Notes: generated from the sequence alone by a model not told the origin. A stretch of DNA of 64,000 nucleotides from Hyphomonadaceae bacterium (GCA_019753105.1 JAIELJ010000011.1:124001-188000); one strand, 5' to 3'. Shown: positions 44,201-52,556, counted from the stretch's first letter. Program-made: numbers and translations.

Positions 44201-44716
44201 CTTGCCGCAACCGGCCGCGTCGAAGGCACCTTCCCGCTGCGCCTCACGCGCCAGACCGCGTTCATCGAAGGCGGCGTGCTACGCTCGCAAGGTGATGGCG
44301 GCATTCTTTCGTACACCGGCAGTGCTGGTGATAGTGTCGAGGGCTTCAGCCGCGTCGCCTTCGATGCACTGCGCCGCTTCAGCTACGATAGCCTCACGCT
44401 CACGCTGGACGGCGATCTGAACGGCGAAGTTTTGTCCTCGATCGAGTTCAGCGGCCGCAATTCCGGAGAGCCGGTAGAGCTGAGCGACATGACGGCCATC
44501 CCCGGCATCGGTAGCGTTCGCGTCCGAGGCGTGCCGTTCGATTTCAACGTCCGCATCAGCGCGCCCTTCCGCAGCCTGGCGCGCACCGCCGCCACGATCA
44601 CCGACCCAGGCTCGCTCATCGATCAAGCCCGCGGCGACGAAGGCGACACCGAGGTCGACATAGAAGCCACCCCGGCGCCGGAACCGGTTGACCCGGACGC
44701 ACCCGGGACAAGATAA
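41249..44716 (+). CDS. ydbH: YdbH-family intermembrane phospholipid transport protein
   Basis: 1155 residues, AsmA-like superfamily. A membrane anchor at about 28-55 is followed by a very long, beta-rich repeat-like body. The C-terminal block VEGTFPLRLTRQTAFIEGG, LSYTGSAGDSVEGFSRVAFDALRRFSYDSL (in parts) and LDGDLNGEVLSSIEFSGRN matches the YdbH family. Identity is strengthened by the next two genes, a YnbE-type lipoprotein and a YdbL-type protein, in the E. coli order. YdbH is thought to bridge the periplasm and carry phospholipid to the outer membrane together with YnbE. It is divergent from the M23 gene. Confidence 0.92.
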   Translation: MAHRSNQAVASQEQAAPQPPDDPPPARRVLLGWTTALAALGLSTAGVFGALWLLRVPIASFFIGAALADRGAEADFEIVNLDLSHLVIADLRVGSETSPDVSVPSIEARWAWNGLTPRLQALLITDPRVRLRVGEDGRVSAGSLDRLSEGTPGRRRASIPAIELEIVNGVAEINAPFGALTATFNASGRIGEDFQARGRIEETSQAAGEHALNGGRADFVIASREGALAAQLNANAVSLRWGDTTFEQASLRVSARAPLDLASYEAEAAWRIASLESPNVSARQLSGGVGGEAVANETNLQPQEWQGQARVNAGETVLSGNAMRSVRFDARLEGDASNGGARWSLGAENFEGLAMQAPRLTANGDLTFGLTGATRAEGSARATLSQARLNAEAQATLADAFPNIAEAPIGPTFASAERALLNAARRFDITAPLALSIDSSATRIRVSAPVEARAASGTVLRLAPLRGDAPALVMHWPGAALHGAVELTLSGGGAPRATLLLDTVDWSPGSPFEADGTLTLADWRAENASIATSELAVGLAIAPDGSGRLDLRGPATITGPVGDGEVRDMVAALDLGVLWSQGWRVVPNGCVPIRMSGLDAAGLSFSNGAFSLCAAGDALIAADANRNLSGGFSIRTLALNGRMAGPEAQPAQLAADVLSGQFRGVTDDITLALQAARPRLNIVMGDERTLALALQSATANARIGNGTWSVEGAFEQGTLDDQSLPGIVSTIAGQWRAAPRNGQGPVIEVTSGEALLTAHEPESDDERPLFNPMRLVNVNAVLSDGEVNANGAIVLDESGQQLAAFTALHDIGDGAGTTRISAASVTFDETLQPYNITERARGMVENVRGSASVVADVAWSREATTATGTISTTGVSFATATMPVVQDVRGAIYFDDLFNLTTPPGQSATIGLINPGLAARNGRIRFQLLPEQRVGIEQAEFEFASGVLAMSPTVVRLGEDETRIELTLRDVDAADLIANLNVPDLAATGRVEGTFPLRLTRQTAFIEGGVLRSQGDGGILSYTGSAGDSVEGFSRVAFDALRRFSYDSLTLTLDGDLNGEVLSSIEFSGRNSGEPVELSDMTAIPGIGSVRVRGVPFDFNVRISAPFRSLARTAATITDPGSLIDQARGDEGDTEVDIEATPAPEPVDPDAPGTR

Positions 44717-44782
44717 AGCCGTGCTTCAGGTCGCGTTCAGAGCGGCCTGGATAAAAGTTCATCCTTCGAGGAGCTCCAGACG

Positions 44783-44983
44783 ATGCGAGCACACATACTG
44801 ACCGGACTAGGTGCGGCAATCGCCGTCGCGGGCTGCATTCCGGTGCAGATCCAGGCGCCGGACGAGCCGATTGAGATCAATCTCAACGTCAACATCCGTC
44901 AGGAAGTGATCGTGCGCCTTGAGCGCGACGCTGAAGAGCTACTTGAGAACAATGAGGGGCTGTTTGGCCCCGGAGGCCGATAA
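44783..44983 (+). CDS. ynbE: YnbE-family lipoprotein
   Basis: 66 residues. The leader MRAHILTGLGAAIAVAGC ends in a lipobox with cysteine 18. The mature part IQAPDEPIEINLNVNIRQEV is the short YnbE sequence that adds beta strands to the end of YdbH in the outer-membrane-side assembly. GAGGAG lies before the ATG. It is 66 bp after ydbH and 2 bp before ydbL. Confidence 0.93.
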   Translation: MRAHILTGLGAAIAVAGCIPVQIQAPDEPIEINLNVNIRQEVIVRLERDAEELLENNEGLFGPGGR

Positions 44984-44985
44984 TC

Positions 44986-45384
44986 ATGAAACGCAACATC
45001 GCCATCGCTTCGGCGCTTGCTGCTCTGGCTGCAGCCATCGCCTTCTCCATGCCCGCCGCGGCGCAAGACGCAGCGCTTAACCAAGCCCGCAGCCAGGGCC
45101 TGATCGGCGAGCAAGCCGACGGCTATCTCGGCTTCGTGCCCGGCGCTTCGATCAACGCCGATCTGCGCGGACGCGTCGAACAAAACAACATCCAGCGCCG
45201 CGCGCTCTACACGCGCCGCGCCGCTGAACGCGGTGTTTCTGTCAATGAAATGGCCGCGGCCGTCGCCTGCCAAGTGTTCGAGCGCCCGCAAATCGCGGTG
45301 GGCGAGCGCTATCGCAACGAAGGCGGCCAATGGCGCCAGCGTACCGCATCGGCGCCAGTGGAAGTACCCAGCTTCTGCGGCTAA
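44986..45384 (+). CDS. ydbL: YdbL-family periplasmic protein (DUF1318)
   Basis: 132 residues with a Sec leader cut after PAAAQ. The mature part LNQARSQGLIGEQADGYLGF and ERGVSVNEMAAAVACQVFERP (read in parts) follows the DUF1318/YdbL pattern. YdbL is reported to modulate YdbH-YnbE assembly. GGAGG stands 9 bases before the ATG. A 9-bp hairpin at 45406-45433 follows the stop and may end the operon. Confidence 0.92.
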   Translation: MKRNIAIASALAALAAAIAFSMPAAAQDAALNQARSQGLIGEQADGYLGFVPGASINADLRGRVEQNNIQRRALYTRRAAERGVSVNEMAAAVACQVFERPQIAVGERYRNEGGQWRQRTASAPVEVPSFCG

Positions 45385-45405
45385 CCGACCATGATGTCGC
45401 GCGTC

Positions 45406-45433
45406 GCCTGCGGGGGTAGTAAAGCCCGCAGGC
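45406..45433 (+). terminator. Hairpin after ydbL
   Basis: Perfect arms GCCTGCGGG and CCCGCAGGC enclose a 10-base loop. No T-run follows, so it may be a weak or factor-dependent end. Confidence 0.4.
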
Positions 45434-45452
45434 GCATCACACTTCTCAAGGT

Positions 45453-45686
45453 ATGAAAGTCTTTCTGCTCACCATAACGCTGGGCGGCATCCTGGCGGCG
45501 GTCATGTTTGGCACGCTGACGGGCTGGGATAGCTCCGCCATGAGCATTCACGGCTGGATCGCGCTGGGCCTCGGGACTTTCTTTTCTCTGGCGGTCGGCG
45601 GCGGCCTGATGGCGCTCGTCTTCTACTCCGCCCGCAAGGGCTACGACGACCGGATCGGCGTCGACACGCCCGACCAGGACGCTTGA
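45453..45686 (+). CDS. Small two-helix membrane protein, hypothetical
   Basis: 77 residues with hydrophobic helices at about 4-24 and 32-58 and a polar, acidic tail (DDRIGVDTPDQDA). It looks like a small inner-membrane protein with both ends on the same side. Between ydbL and nadE, on the same strand as both, it is not clearly linked to either. The AAGG site is only one base from the ATG, so expression is less certain. Confidence 0.65.
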   Translation: MKVFLLTITLGGILAAVMFGTLTGWDSSAMSIHGWIALGLGTFFSLAVGGGLMALVFYSARKGYDDRIGVDTPDQDA

Positions 45687-45742
45687 GCATTTATAGTCAG
45701 ATTGAGCATTATTCTGCTAGGTGACTAGCACATTATGTGCTA
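45683..45742 (+). promoter_or_regulatory. Operator-like palindrome and direct repeats before nadE
   Basis: TAGCACATTATGTGCTA (45726-45742) is a perfect 8+1+8 palindrome ending 12 bases before the nadE ATG. Upstream, TTGAGCATT occurs twice (45683-45691 and 45702-45710). The second copy forms a partial AGCA-N6-TGCT dyad of the same half-site type. The protein made from this gene carries its own helix-turn-helix, so self-regulation through these sites is the simplest reading. Confidence 0.55.
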
Positions 45743-45754
45743 TTGACGATTGCC

Positions 45755-47974
45755 ATGAGCATTGGCCCATACATTCGATCGAGCAGGGTAAACGCCGGAC
45801 GCTCGCAGGCGTGGCTAGCCGAAGCAATCGGCGTCAAACAGAACACCATCTCAAGCTGGGAAAAGGGCCGGACAGAGCCCAGCCGCGCCGACACCCGAAA
45901 AATTGCGGCGGCTCTTTCAGTGGACATCTCCTCGCTTGAATTAGGCGCTGCCGACGCGGACCCGGGCGCCGCGCCAGGAGCAGCGCGCTTCAACACCATC
46001 TACAGCCACGGCTTCGTGCGCGTAGCTGCATGCGCTCCCGTTGTTGCGCCGGCAAACCCAGCGGAGAACGCCACGCGCATCCTGAAATTCTGGCGCGAAG
46101 CAGATGGCGAGAAAGCCGCCGTTCTGCTCACGCCCGAGCTTTCGCTCAGCGGTTACGCGATTGACGATCTCTTGTTGCAGGACGCGTTGCTCGACGGCGT
46201 CGAAGCTGCAATCGCGAAGCTCAAAATCGAGAGCGAGAAGCTATTCCCTATTCTCATCGTCGGTGCGCCAATCAGGCTCCAAGGCGCGCTCTACAATTGC
46301 GCTGTCTTGATCCATCGCGGTGAGATCGTCGGCATCGTGCCGAAGACTTATCTGCCGAACTATCGTGAGTATTACGAGAAGCGCTACTTTGGCGTCGCAT
46401 CCGAATTTCACATGCGTACGATCGCATTTTGCGGCAGCACGGTGAATTTCGGCGCGACCATGATCTTCGCGCATGCCGATAGTCCGGATTTCACGTTCCA
46501 TATCGAGATCTGCGAAGATTTCTGGGCGCCGCTGCCGCCCTCGACCAAGGGCGCGCTCGCCGGCGCGAACATCCTCTTCAATCTTTCCGCATCGAACATC
46601 CTCATCGGCAAAGCCGAGGATCGCGCGGTTCTGTGCGACAGCCAATCGCGACGCGCGATCGCAGCATACGTCTTCGCCGCCGCCGGATACGGCGAGAGCA
46701 CGACAGACCTCGCATGGGACGGCCAAGTCATAGCCTACGAAATGGGCGAGAAGATTGCCGAGGGTGAGCGCTTCACGCGAGAGCCGAAGCTCGTCACCGC
46801 CGACATCGATGTCGAGCGCATCGCTCAAGAGCGCATCCGCAACGGCACGTTTCGCGATGCCGCGGCGCGTTTCAAGGACGAATTCCCGCTCTGGTCCCGT
46901 ATTCGGTTCGATCAACCAGCGCCCGCTGGCGATGCACCGCTAAAACGCAAACTTGATCGGCTGCCCTTCGTGCCGGACGACCGTGCCCGCCGCGACCGTG
47001 ACTGCTTCGAGGCTTACAATATCCAAGTTCAAGGCTTGGCGCGGCGCATGGAGGCGACTGGCGCGCAACGCGTCGTGATTGGCGTGTCAGGCGGCCTCGA
47101 TTCCACGCACGCATTGATCGTCATCGCGCGCGCGTTCGATATGCTCGGCTTGCCGCGCAAGAACATTATCGGCGTCACCATGCCTGGATTTGCGACGAGC
47201 GAATCCACCAAGGCCAACGCCTGGGCGCTCATGAACGCGCTTGGCATTGACGGGCGCGAAGTCTCTATCGAGCCGCTGGCGCAGCGCATGCTGGAGGATC
47301 TCGATCATCCGGCTGCGCGCGGCGAACCTGTTTACGATATCGCTTACGAGAACGTGCAAGCCGGCCTGCGCACCGACTACCTCTTCCGCCTTGCAAATAA
47401 GGAAGGCGGCTTCGTCGTTGGCACAGGCGATCTCTCGGAACTTGCGCTCGGCTGGTGCACGTATGGCGTCGGCGATCATATGAGCCATTACAACGTCAAT
47501 GGCGGCGCACCGAAGACGTTGATCCAGCACCTCATCCGCTGGGTCGCGGACTCCAATCTGTTCAACGCGAATACATCAAAGACGCTGCTCAGCGTTCTTT
47601 CCACCGAGATAAGCCCTGAACTCATCCCGGGCGCCGCACCACAGAGCACGCAAGCAATCGTCGGCCCCTACGAACTGCAAGACTTCAACCTCTATTGGTT
47701 CACGCGCTACGGCCTGAAGCCGAGCAAGATTCTTTTCCTTGCTTGGAGCGCATGGCGCGAGACGTACGACTACGCGACGCTCCGTAAGTGGCTCGAGGTT
47801 TTCCTCAAGCGCTTCTTCGCCAACCAATACAAACGCTCCGCCGTGCCGAACGGTCCGAAGATCGTGTCCGGCGGCGCGCTTTCGCCACGCGGCGATTGGC
47901 GCATGCCCAGCGATGCGGCAGCGACAGCGTGGCTCGACGAATTGCACGCCAACAGCCCCGAGACGCTGGACTAG
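45755..47974 (+). CDS. nadE: Glutamine-dependent NAD+ synthetase with N-terminal XRE helix-turn-helix
   Basis: 739 residues. Residues 1-64 are an XRE/Cro domain: IGPYIRSSRVNAGRSQAWLA, then GVKQNTISSWEKGRTEPSRA. After a linker of about 15 residues comes a nitrilase-type glutaminase domain with the triad E128 (PELSLSGY), K197 (VPKTYLP) and C253 (EICEDFW). The synthetase domain follows, with the ATP pyrophosphatase loop SGGLDS at 445-450. It makes NAD from nicotinic acid adenine dinucleotide, glutamine and ATP. The enzyme part alone has the usual length of long NadE proteins, so the DNA-binding domain is an addition. The palindrome at 45726-45742 is the likely target. Confidence 0.93.
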   Translation: MSIGPYIRSSRVNAGRSQAWLAEAIGVKQNTISSWEKGRTEPSRADTRKIAAALSVDISSLELGAADADPGAAPGAARFNTIYSHGFVRVAACAPVVAPANPAENATRILKFWREADGEKAAVLLTPELSLSGYAIDDLLLQDALLDGVEAAIAKLKIESEKLFPILIVGAPIRLQGALYNCAVLIHRGEIVGIVPKTYLPNYREYYEKRYFGVASEFHMRTIAFCGSTVNFGATMIFAHADSPDFTFHIEICEDFWAPLPPSTKGALAGANILFNLSASNILIGKAEDRAVLCDSQSRRAIAAYVFAAAGYGESTTDLAWDGQVIAYEMGEKIAEGERFTREPKLVTADIDVERIAQERIRNGTFRDAAARFKDEFPLWSRIRFDQPAPAGDAPLKRKLDRLPFVPDDRARRDRDCFEAYNIQVQGLARRMEATGAQRVVIGVSGGLDSTHALIVIARAFDMLGLPRKNIIGVTMPGFATSESTKANAWALMNALGIDGREVSIEPLAQRMLEDLDHPAARGEPVYDIAYENVQAGLRTDYLFRLANKEGGFVVGTGDLSELALGWCTYGVGDHMSHYNVNGGAPKTLIQHLIRWVADSNLFNANTSKTLLSVLSTEISPELIPGAAPQSTQAIVGPYELQDFNLYWFTRYGLKPSKILFLAWSAWRETYDYATLRKWLEVFLKRFFANQYKRSAVPNGPKIVSGGALSPRGDWRMPSDAAATAWLDELHANSPETLD

Positions 47975-48003
47975 CGCTGGCGCGCGTGGTTGATCCGCGA
48001 GCA

Positions 48004-48819
48004 ATGGCTGATTTCGCACTCATTGATCTCATTGAACTCTCCCTAGCAGCGGGACGCGAGATCATGGATGTACGCGGCCGCGGCTTTGACGCGCAGCGCA
48101 AGCTCGATGGGTCCATCGTCACCATCGCTGATCAGCAAGCCGAAGCGATTATCGAGCGCGGCCTTGCAGCGCTCACGCCGGATATCCCGATGATCGGCGA
48201 AGAGGCCGTCGCCGATGGGCGCATACCGCACTGCGGCGATCGCTTCTGGCTTGTCGATCCGCTCGACGGGACGAGCGGATTCTCCAAGGGCGGCGATGAG
48301 TTTACGGTGAACATCGCGTTGATCGAACATGGCGTGCCGACCTGGGGCGTGGTTTATGCGCCGGCCACAGGCGAACTCTACGCCGCCGAACCTGGCGCAG
48401 CCTTCAGTGCGCACTGCGATGTTGCGACAGCACTGCCCCGAACGACGCCTCAGCCGATCCATACGAGCGCCGGCAAGCCCGATCGGTGGCGTATTGTGGC
48501 GTCGGCTCATTCAGGCCGTGACGCGCGCACGAGCGCGTTCGTGCAGGCGCTCAACGGCGTTGCGAAACATGCGAGTTCCTCGATCAAGTTTTGCTTGGTC
48601 GCCAGCGACGAGGCCGATCTCTACCCACGCTTCGGCGAAGTGAGCGAGTGGGACGCGGCGGCCGGGCACGCAATCTTGCGCGCGGCCGGCGGGGACATCA
48701 TGAACTTGAACGGCGAGCCGCTGCGCTACGGTGATCGCGACGGAAAATTCCTGGTCCGCGGTTTCGTTGCTTACGCTAACGACGATGCGAAAGCGGCGGC
48801 GCTAGAGGCGCTGCGCTAA
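48004..48819 (+). CDS. cysQ: 3'(2'),5'-bisphosphate nucleotidase CysQ
   Basis: 271 residues of the inositol-monophosphatase superfamily. Metal-site motifs are GEEAV near residue 65, DPLDGTSGF around 87-95, and EWDAAAGHAILRAAGG near 215. The order and FSKGGDEFTVNIALIE fit CysQ, which removes phosphate from adenosine 3',5'-bisphosphate left by sulfate assimilation. It starts 29 bp after nadE on the same strand. Its stop overlaps the opposite-strand argE stop by 4 bp. Confidence 0.9.
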   Translation: MADFALIDLIELSLAAGREIMDVRGRGFDAQRKLDGSIVTIADQQAEAIIERGLAALTPDIPMIGEEAVADGRIPHCGDRFWLVDPLDGTSGFSKGGDEFTVNIALIEHGVPTWGVVYAPATGELYAAEPGAAFSAHCDVATALPRTTPQPIHTSAGKPDRWRIVASAHSGRDARTSAFVQALNGVAKHASSSIKFCLVASDEADLYPRFGEVSEWDAAAGHAILRAAGGDIMNLNGEPLRYGDRDGKFLVRGFVAYANDDAKAAALEALR

Positions 48820-49955
48820 GCGCTCAAGCGTTGCACGAGGCGCCGCATGAATGCCGCGCCCTCTTCGATTTGGCTGCGCTCGATCCATTCATCAGGCTGA
48901 TGCGCTTGCTCAATCGAACCCGGACCGCAGATCACAGCGGGCAATCCCGCTTGCTGAAAGAGCCCCGCCTCCGCCGCATAAGACACAACGCGCGTTTCGT
49001 TGTCGCCCGTCAGCGCGCGCGCGAGCGTCTCTGCTTCACTCTCGGGCGCAATCGCCAAGCCTGGTGTCTTTGAGCGGCGCGTGACGCTTACGCCGCCCTC
49101 CGGCACACGCGCTTTAATCTCCGCGTCCAGTGCATCAGCCGCAGCGCGGAAACGCGCCTCGATGGCGTCGCCCTGCTCCATCTCGGGGCAGCGCAGGTCC
49201 CAGACGAACGAGCATTGGCGCGCAATGATGTTTGCCGCCGTGCCGCCCTCGACGCGTCCGATTGTCATGGTGGCCGGTGTGAAGTGCGCGTGGCTGACGA
49301 GCTTCGCCTCGCGCCCCAACTCGACGACGAGATTCATCAACTTCAGCGCTTCCATCACAGCGGAGACGCCCTGCTCCGGCAAAGAGGAATGCGCTTCGCG
49401 CCCCGTAACCTCGACAACAAATGAGCGCACGCTCTTGTGCGCCGATACGACCTTCATCAGCGTCGGCTCACCGACGATAACAGCGGCGGGCCTCGGCAGA
49501 TCGCGTACGATCTCCGCAATCATGGTCGGCGCGCCAAGGCAACCGACTTCCTCATCGTACGAAAACGCCAGGATCATCGGCCGCTTCAGGGGCGCGGCAA
49601 GCGCCTCGTCGACATGCGCGAGCGCCAGCGCGATGAAGCTCTTCATGTCCGCCGTGCCGCGGCCATAGAGCTTATCGCCGCGCTCACTCAAGACCCAAGG
49701 ATCGCTCGACCAAGGTTGGCCATCGACCGGCACAACGTCGGTATGGCCTGAGAGCACAACGCCACCCGGCACGGCGGGTCCGACCACCGCATAGAGATTG
49801 GCCTTCGAACCATCCGCGTTAGCAACGCGCTGTGACGCCACTCCACGCGCGCGCAGAAACTCCTCCACCCACGCGATCAGCGCGAGGTTAGAATTGCGCG
49901 ACGTCGTGTCGAACGCGATCAGGCGCGCGAGAATATCGACCGCGGAGGCGCTCAC
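48816..49955 (-). CDS. argE: Acetylornithine deacetylase
   Basis: 379 residues, M20 metallopeptidase fold. Metal and catalytic motifs are SGHTDVVPVDGQPW (69-82), YGRGTADMKSF, SYDEEVGCLGA, GEPT and a late GPGSIEQAHQPDEWIE histidine block. It removes acetate from N-acetylornithine in arginine synthesis. The start is a GTG overlapping the FKBP stop (GTGA), so it is coupled to that lipoprotein gene. Confidence 0.92.
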   Translation of the reverse strand: MSASAVDILARLIAFDTTSRNSNLALIAWVEEFLRARGVASQRVANADGSKANLYAVVGPAVPGGVVLSGHTDVVPVDGQPWSSDPWVLSERGDKLYGRGTADMKSFIALALAHVDEALAAPLKRPMILAFSYDEEVGCLGAPTMIAEIVRDLPRPAAVIVGEPTLMKVVSAHKSVRSFVVEVTGREAHSSLPEQGVSAVMEALKLMNLVVELGREAKLVSHAHFTPATMTIGRVEGGTAANIIARQCSFVWDLRCPEMEQGDAIEARFRAAADALDAEIKARVPEGGVSVTRRSKTPGLAIAPESEAETLARALTGDNETRVVSYAAEAGLFQQAGLPAVICGPGSIEQAHQPDEWIERSQIEEGAAFMRRLVQRLSA

Positions 49956-50476
49956 TCTTGCGCTTCGACAGCCTGGCCACCCGGCTCAATGTAGCCGAGC
50001 AGGACGATGCGGAAGCGCAGCGCTGCGTTCGGGGGGATCGAGCCACGCCCTTCGGGCCCGTAGCCGAGAGCGCCCGGGAACGTCGCAATCACTTCATCGC
50101 CAGGGCGCATCTGCTGGATCGCTTCGCTGAAGCCAGTGACCACGCCCTGCAGCGGAAACTCCGCTGGTTCACCGCGCGCGATCGAGGAATCGAACTCTTC
50201 CCCGCCATCAACAAATGATCCAGCGTAGTGCACCAGCACGGTGGCGGCTTGGGTCGGCTGGCCAAGAGACTGATCCTTGCCACGACGCACGAACTGCACT
50301 TCGAGACCGTTCGGGAACGTGATCGCATCTTCCGTCACCGGATTGCTGAGCGCGTTCATCTGATCTTCCAGCGACTGCTGGCGCTCGGATTCAGCATTCT
50401 GCATTTCATCCATGACGCTATTGCCGCATGCGCCCAACATGAAGAGCGCCGCTGCGGCGAGAACAAATCGTTTCAT
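49952..50476 (-). CDS. FKBP-type peptidyl-prolyl isomerase lipoprotein
   Basis: 174 residues from the ATG at 50476, GGAG upstream. The leader MKRFVLAAAALFMLGACGN has a lipobox with cysteine 17. A short coiled-coil-like segment (MDEMQNAESERQQSLEDQ) precedes the FKBP domain at about 70-165: VLVHYAGSFVDGGEEFDSS, VVTGFSEAIQQMRPGDE, GYGPEGRGSIPPNAALRFRI (parts). It should help fold proteins in the periplasm. Confidence 0.92.
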   Translation of the reverse strand: MKRFVLAAAALFMLGACGNSVMDEMQNAESERQQSLEDQMNALSNPVTEDAITFPNGLEVQFVRRGKDQSLGQPTQAATVLVHYAGSFVDGGEEFDSSIARGEPAEFPLQGVVTGFSEAIQQMRPGDEVIATFPGALGYGPEGRGSIPPNAALRFRIVLLGYIEPGGQAVEAQE

Positions 50477-50501
50477 AGTCCGGTTTCTCCGTTGAGCGCC
50501 G

Positions 50502-51167
50502 CTAGCGATAGAGCGCTTCCGATTCCTCGATAACCCAGGTTTCCGCTTCCGCAGCGCGCTCCCAATCTTGGAACGCAGCGTCAGCAAAGATGGCAGCGCA
50601 ATACGCTTGCGCGTGCTCGGGGGCGCTTACCTTGTAAGTGCGCAAGCGTGTCGCGACGGGTGCGAACATGGCGTCGGCGATCGAACGCTCGCCAAATAAG
50701 AACGGCCCGCCGAAACGCGCGCGCAGACCGCCCCACAGGGCAAACAAGCGCTCAAGATCCTGGCGCGTATCAGCGCCCCAGTGCGGCTCACGCTCCAAGC
50801 GGCGGCGCACATTCATCGACATGTCGCGCCGTACGGCTGCAAACCCTGCGTGCATTTCCGATGCGGCCGCGCGCGCTTCAGCGCGTGTCAACGCATCAGC
50901 CGGCCACAAGCCCGGCGTTTGTTCGGCGGCCCACTCACAGATCGCAAGACTCTCATAGATGACTATGTCGCCGACATGCAGCGCAGGCACGCGTCCGCTC
51001 GGCGATACTGCCCGCACTTCCTTGATCTGGGATTGCCCGTAACCCTCGCCGCCCAGCGCAATGATGTGTTCCGCGAACGGGATTCCGCCCCATTTCAGCG
51101 CCAACCATGGGCGCATCGACCAGGACGAGTAGTTCTTGTTGCCGATGTGGAGAACGGGCGCGGCCAT
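50502..51167 (-). CDS. Glutathione S-transferase family protein
   Basis: 221 residues. An N-terminal thioredoxin-like domain, LHIGNKNYSSWSMRPWLALK, has the SSWS serine region used by this GST subgroup. VSPSGRVPALHVGDIVIYESLAICEW carries the cis-proline and glutathione-binding ES. A C-terminal helical domain holds PFLFGERSIADAMFAPVA. It is cytosolic, with unknown substrate, 25 bp upstream of the FKBP gene on the same strand. Confidence 0.9.
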   Translation of the reverse strand: MAAPVLHIGNKNYSSWSMRPWLALKWGGIPFAEHIIALGGEGYGQSQIKEVRAVSPSGRVPALHVGDIVIYESLAICEWAAEQTPGLWPADALTRAEARAAASEMHAGFAAVRRDMSMNVRRRLEREPHWGADTRQDLERLFALWGGLRARFGGPFLFGERSIADAMFAPVATRLRTYKVSAPEHAQAYCAAIFADAAFQDWERAAEAETWVIEESEALYR

Positions 51168-51275
51168 GGCTCCGGCTTGTTTCAGAGGCCGCGCGCGAGA
51201 TCAAGCGGCGTCGGCCGCTTCCCCCCTTCCCCGGCGCAGGCTAGGCTCGACCGTCGAGGGTGGGAGAGGTTTCTG

Positions 51276-52556
51276 ATGCGGATTGCGGCAGTCGCGGCGA
51301 CGATCGCTGCGTGCGTTCTGGTCAGCGTGGCAGTGGGCGGCGGCGATGACGCCAGCTTCACGCGGCTCTCGGCGATCTCAGGCGCAAGCACGCCGACGCA
51401 ATTCGCCAATCTCGAAGCTGAAAAGCAAACCGGTGACGGCAAGCCCGGGGCAGGCCCCGCGCCCGCTCAGCAAGGCAATGATTCTTGCCGCTGGGCGAAC
51501 GACAACGAGTGCGACGATCCCGATATCGGGACTGGCGCGTGCCCGATGGGTACGGACGCCTCAGACTGCCGCCGCATCCGCGCCGGCATCGAAGACGATT
51601 CCTGCCGCTGGGCGCGCGATAATGAGTGCGACGAACCCGGCTTCGGCACCGGCGCATGTGTGCAAGGCACCGACCGCACCGATTGCGGCGAAATCACCTG
51701 GATGCGCAACCAGACCGATCGCTGCGCCACATCCTTCAACGGCATCTGCGAAGAATCTGCCCGCGGCGGCAGCGGTTCGTGCGCGGCGCGCACCGATCGT
51801 TCCGATTGCTTCACGCGCGATCGTCCGATGCGGATCAACGATCACTTCTTTGGCCGTGACGACCGCGTGCGCGTCAACGCACAGCAAGCGCCCTGGCGCT
51901 TTATGGGCCGCTTCACCAATGCTGAGGGCGAGGCCTGCACGGCGACGCTCATTGCGCGCGACGTGATCATCACTGCCGCGCACTGCATCCACGGCGAAAA
52001 CCGCGTAACCACCGGCGGCACATTCCGCCCGGAAGCTGGCGGGCCGGAAGCGCGTGCTGTCGCCTACCAGATCGATCGCCGCTTCAATTATCGGCTCTTC
52101 AACACCACTGATCAGATCGATGGTCTCGACTGGGCGCTCATTCGCCTGGATCAACCACTCGGCGATCGCCTGGGCTTTGCCGGCGTACGCAACATCACAG
52201 GCCAAGGCACGCGCGCAGCGGCGGGCTTCGAATTGCTGCAGGCGGGCTATTCTTGGGATACGGGCGATACGCTCTCAGCCAACATCAATTGCAACATCGT
52301 CGAGGCTTTCAGCGATGGCACATTCGCGCATGAATGCGATACGACGCGCGGCGATTCCGGCTCGGGCTTCATCGTCCGCAACGGCAATAGCTTTGACCTG
52401 ATCGGCGTCGACTCGAACTTCCGCCAAAACCCGAACGGGCCGTTCATCTACATCGCCGTCAGCGCCATGTCGTTCCAACCCTACGTCGCTGACTTCGTCG
52501 CTGGACGCAGCGGCACGCCGTTCGGGGCGCAAGCCGGCGGCCAGGGGCGCAAGTAG
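51276..52556 (+). CDS. Secreted trypsin-like serine protease with three cysteine-rich repeats
   Basis: 426 residues from the ATG at 51276 (GGGAGAGG before it). A signal peptide or membrane leader occupies 1-22. Three repeats of the form C-x7-C-x9/10-C-x8-C then follow (C71-C98, C110-C137, C150-C178), each opening with D-x-C and ending T/S-D-C. The S1 domain starts near 195 with H236 in TAAHC, D285 in GLDWALI and S361 in GDSGSG. The cysteine modules probably form disulfides and bind a ligand or calcium. The protease acts outside the cytoplasm; its target is unknown. Confidence 0.9.
   Translation: MRIAAVAATIAACVLVSVAVGGGDDASFTRLSAISGASTPTQFANLEAEKQTGDGKPGAGPAPAQQGNDSCRWANDNECDDPDIGTGACPMGTDASDCRRIRAGIEDDSCRWARDNECDEPGFGTGACVQGTDRTDCGEITWMRNQTDRCATSFNGICEESARGGSGSCAARTDRSDCFTRDRPMRINDHFFGRDDRVRVNAQQAPWRFMGRFTNAEGEACTATLIARDVIITAAHCIHGENRVTTGGTFRPEAGGPEARAVAYQIDRRFNYRLFNTTDQIDGLDWALIRLDQPLGDRLGFAGVRNITGQGTRAAAGFELLQAGYSWDTGDTLSANINCNIVEAFSDGTFAHECDTTRGDSGSGFIVRNGNSFDLIGVDSNFRQNPNGPFIYIAVSAMSFQPYVADFVAGRSGTPFGAQAGGQGRK

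Noticed and set aside
47788-48003. A 72-codon N-terminal extension of cysQ
   Set aside because: It overlaps nadE in another frame and has no similarity to phosphatases; MADFALIDLIEL at 48004 is the natural start.
50781-51275. A 165-codon N-terminal extension of the cysteine-repeat protease
   Set aside because: The extension is antisense to the GST gene, while the ATG at 51276 has a strong ribosome site and opens a signal-peptide-like leader.
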